Below, piece after piece: positions 62,045 to 64,000 of a stretch of 64,000 nucleotides of DNA (its first letter is position 1; each line of letters starts with the position of its first letter). The notes under the pieces are model-generated. The model did no database searches. It was given only the letters and a program-made list of their open reading frames with translations, and was not told the DNA's origin. The DNA comes from Pseudoalteromonas sp. SMS1. Its GTDB lineage: Bacteria; Pseudomonadota; Gammaproteobacteria; Enterobacterales; Alteromonadaceae. Location: positions 1 through 64,000 of the forward strand of contig NZ_JAKGBI010000020.1 of the NCBI RefSeq assembly GCF_021530565.1, in the 5' to 3' direction. A program made the position numbers and the translations under genes.

Positions 62045-62332
62045 TTAGCCAACAATACCTAAGATATTGTCTTCACGCATGATCAGGTATTCTTGACCTT
62101 CGATTTTTTCAGTCTTTTCAACATATGAGCCGAAAAGTACTGTATCACCAGCTTTTACTTCTAGTGCTCTTACTTCACCACTGTCCAACACGCGGCCGTT
62201 ACCTACAGCAACAACTTCACCACGAGTTGATTTTTCAGCTGCTGAGCCAGTCAATACGATACCGCCAGCAGATTTAGTTTCTTCTTCTAGACGCTTAACA
62301 ATAACGCGATCATGTAAAGGACGAATGTTCAT
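62045..62332 (-). CDS. groS: Co-chaperonin GroES
   Basis: 95 residues from the ATG at 62332 (MNIRPLHDRVIVKR), preceded by an AGGAGA Shine-Dalgarno; the frame continues to 62362. The mobile loop SAGGIVLTGSAAEKS is present. Transcribed before groL, with a 60-bp gap. Confidence 0.98.
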   Translation of the reverse strand: MNIRPLHDRVIVKRLEEETKSAGGIVLTGSAAEKSTRGEVVAVGNGRVLDSGEVRALEVKAGDTVLFGSYVEKTEKIEGQEYLIMREDNILGIVG

Positions 62333-62390
62333 AGATTTAGTTCTCCTAACTTTTCTGAACAATGACAGAAATAATCTTTCTATTCACAGT

Positions 62391-62427
62391 GAGTCGCCGC
62401 CGAATGATACGGCTGTAAACGCGACTC
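62391..62427 (-). promoter_or_regulatory. Two-stage hairpin in the groS leader
   Basis: GAGTCGC (62391-62397) pairs with GCGACTC (62421-62427); inside it GCCG (62399-62402) pairs with CGGC (62410-62413). It lies between the heat-shock promoter and the groS start and would be in the mRNA leader. Whether it affects translation or stability is inference. Confidence 0.5.
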
Positions 62428-62455
62428 TCTGGATTAAAACTTAACTTGCAATTCT

Positions 62456-62483
62456 AGATGGGGGTGGATATTTAAAACCCAAG
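62456..62483 (-). promoter_or_regulatory. Sigma-32 heat-shock promoter of groSL
   Basis: Read on the minus strand: -35 CTTGGGT (62483-62477), a 13-bp spacer and -10 CCCCATCT (62463-62456). Consensus is CTTGAAA and CCCCATNT with 13-17 bp. The -10 is exact and the -35 keeps CTTG. I found no CIRCE element, so HrcA control is not supported. Confidence 0.85.
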
Positions 62484-62500
62484 AGAAAAATTAAAAAATT

Positions 62501-63034
62501 TTAATCTTTTCTCTGATATTCACCTTCGATTGTAGTCGTTGACTGAGATTCAGACTGCGGGGCTTTGCGCTCAAAAGGATCAAATTTAGGCTCATGAGGC
62601 TGCGCATGTGCATCTTGATGCCTATGTTGTTGACCAAACCCTTGGCCAAACATACTGCCTTGCGCTGAGCTCTGCATCTTAACACTGGCTTGTTCAATTA
62701 GAGTCTTGGCAATTTTTTGTCTAATGACCGGGGTCAGTAACATAAAGCCCAACGCATCCGTCATAATACCCGGTGTCATTAAAAAAACACCTGCGATGAT
62801 AACGCATAGCCCAGTAAATAAGTCTTGTCCGGGTAATTGGCCCGACGCCATTTGTCTTTGCACATTGGAATAGGCACCAAGCCCTTGTTGCTTTACTAAC
62901 TTAGCACCTAAGATAGCTGTCGCAATAACCAGTGCTATCGTAGCAAACCCGCCAATGACATCACTAACTTGGATCAGCAAAGCGATTTCAACAATTGGTA
63001 CAACAATAAAGAGTAGAAAAAGAACTTTAAACAT
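62501..63034 (-). CDS. fxsA: FxsA family membrane protein
   Basis: 177 residues from the ATG at 63034 (MFKVLFLLFIVVP), with GGAGA upstream; the frame extends further. Four helices (about 3-22, 28-48, 70-90, 95-115) with the family's VPIVEIALLIQV and GVFLMTPGIMTDALG motifs, then a hydrophilic His/Gln-rich tail (HRHQDAHAQPHEP). In E. coli overproduction of FxsA blocks exclusion of phage T7 by the F plasmid. Next to groSL, as in E. coli. The groSL promoter lies just outside its 3' end. Confidence 0.92.
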   Translation of the reverse strand: MFKVLFLLFIVVPIVEIALLIQVSDVIGGFATIALVIATAILGAKLVKQQGLGAYSNVQRQMASGQLPGQDLFTGLCVIIAGVFLMTPGIMTDALGFMLLTPVIRQKIAKTLIEQASVKMQSSAQGSMFGQGFGQQHRHQDAHAQPHEPKFDPFERKAPQSESQSTTTIEGEYQRKD

Positions 63035-63275
63035 AGATTCTCCAAATAAACTGAAATAGATGTATGGCTTGTCAGGTCTAATTTCAAGCTTATGGTCAGC
63101 ATCCAATGACACTTTGACTTTTTCGTTTTACGTGACGCTATACAACACTTTGTTGTTTAGAGCAAAACCAAGCAGGAAAGTTCAGAGTATATAAATGCAA
63201 CTCAACGAGCACACCTTGGGATCTAAGTGGTCTTTCGATACTATATGGATACAACGAAATAGTCGGCAAAATACG

Positions 63276-63596
63276 ATGAGTACTCCATATAGATTGGTCA
63301 TGACGACTTGTGATAGCAAAGACAATGCAAAGCATATTGCAGCGCATTTAGTGTTAAATAAATTAGCAGCTTGTGTGAACATATTGCCCCAATTAGAGTC
63401 AATCTATATGTGGCAAGGAGAAGTCACACAAAGTGACGAATTTAAATTACTGATCAAAACAAAATCCGCACTGGTTAGTGAAGTCATTGAAGTGATCCAA
63501 ACAGAGCATCGTTACGATGTGCCTGAAGTACAGGTCATAGAAATAACCGATGGTGCACAACAATACTTTAACTGGATGGAAGAGGTACTGAATTAA
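63276..63596 (+). CDS. cutA: Divalent cation tolerance protein CutA
   Basis: 106 residues from the ATG at 63276 (MSTPYRLVMTTC); the frame is open back to 63195. Trimeric ferredoxin-like fold with LAACVNILPQLESIYMWQGEV and the late YFNWMEEVL. Linked to copper tolerance, mechanism unsettled. Stop overlaps the dsbD start (TAATG), the E. coli cutA-dsbD pair. Confidence 0.95.
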   Translation: MSTPYRLVMTTCDSKDNAKHIAAHLVLNKLAACVNILPQLESIYMWQGEVTQSDEFKLLIKTKSALVSEVIEVIQTEHRYDVPEVQVIEITDGAQQYFNWMEEVLN

Positions 63597-64000
63597 TGCG
63601 ACTGACGACGCTTATTTTTTCTTTTTTTACGCTGCTGTTTGTAGGCAGCTTTCAGGCTCAGGCCAATAATAATGTGCTAGATAGCTTACTTGCCCCGAAG
63701 CAACAAACTTTTTTGCCGGTCGATCAGGCGTTTCAATTTGATTTTGACCAGCAAGGGAGCGTGCTGTTCACTGGTTGGGACATCGCGCCAGGCTATTACA
63801 TATATAAGCATAAGCTCGAATTTGTAGGTAAGGGAGCTGACATTGTAGTGCCCGAGTTGGCACAAGGGAAAATGATAGAAGATGAGTTCTTTGGTCGCAC
63901 AGAAGTCTATTTTGACGAACTCTCTGTTGTGTCTAAGCTTGCCAATGTTGGCCAAGATGCGGTGGTCAAGATTCGCTATCAAGGCTGCGCCGAAGCTGGG
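63596..64000 (+). CDS. dsbD: Thiol:disulfide interchange protein DsbD, 5' part
   Basis: The first 135 residues; the gene continues beyond the window. Signal peptide to about residue 22 (SFQAQA), then the alpha domain that passes electrons to DsbC and similar partners; YQGCAEAG at the very edge carries the first of its two catalytic cysteines. The full protein has eight membrane helices and a C-terminal thioredoxin domain, none of which is visible here. It carries reductant for the periplasm, the counterpart of the DsbA enzymes near 4-5 kb. Confidence 0.95.
   Translation, partial: MRLTTLIFSFFTLLFVGSFQAQANNNVLDSLLAPKQQTFLPVDQAFQFDFDQQGSVLFTGWDIAPGYYIYKHKLEFVGKGADIVVPELAQGKMIEDEFFGRTEVYFDELSVVSKLANVGQDAVVKIRYQGCAEAG

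Overview
The window looks like chromosomal DNA of a marine gammaproteobacterium of the Alteromonadales, most like Pseudoalteromonas. The evidence is protein-level resemblance, moderate-to-low GC, and blocks of gene order shared with E. coli: srkA-dsbA; hslR-hslO-pckA / envZ-ompR / greB-tex; bioH / comF(gntX) / nfuA; groSL-fxsA-cutA-dsbD. No phage, transposon, CRISPR array or tRNA was seen. Nearly all sequence is accounted for by intact housekeeping genes.

Layout. 1-320: a leftward promoter that matches an rRNA operon P1, so a rrn operon probably lies just outside the left edge. 0.3-8.7 kb: RRM protein, murI, an unknown acidic protein, trmA, two tandem dsbA-like genes, srkA, ccoG and two small unknown genes. 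8.7-20.7 kb: a complete type II secretion operon gspC-N on the minus strand, followed without a gap by a UPF0149 gene. 21-29.4 kb: hslR-hslO, pckA behind a striking double operator, envZ-ompR, greB, tex. 29.4-38 kb: a SprA-like putative metalloprotease with a tiny flagellar-rod-like partner, bioH, comF, an M14 peptidase, nfuA, a MATE transporter and a polysaccharide deacetylase. 38-46.7 kb: a self-contained chemosensory operon (STAS-cheY-cheA-cheW-MCP-cheR-cheD-cheB). 46.8-54.9 kb: an aa3-type cytochrome c oxidase operon with its heme A and copper assembly factors. 55.4-60.3 kb: an accessory-looking locus with a divergent membrane-bound ToxR/CadC-like regulator, two secreted hydrolases and an otherwise unannotated 51-residue peptide with a leader/GG/Cys-Thr core layout. 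60.3-64 kb: groL-groS with a sigma-32 promoter, fxsA, cutA and the beginning of dsbD, which runs off the right edge.

How it fits together. Several blocks serve envelope and respiratory biogenesis: DsbA and DsbD for disulfides, T2SS for exoprotein release, and CcoG, SCO and CtaG with heme A synthesis for oxidases. The most promising candidate for something undescribed is the 55.4-60.3 kb locus. Other points worth checking are the murI start codon buried in a perfect hairpin, the paired palindromes upstream of pckA, and the dinF/deacetylase pair whose first five codons occupy the same 15 bp on opposite strands.
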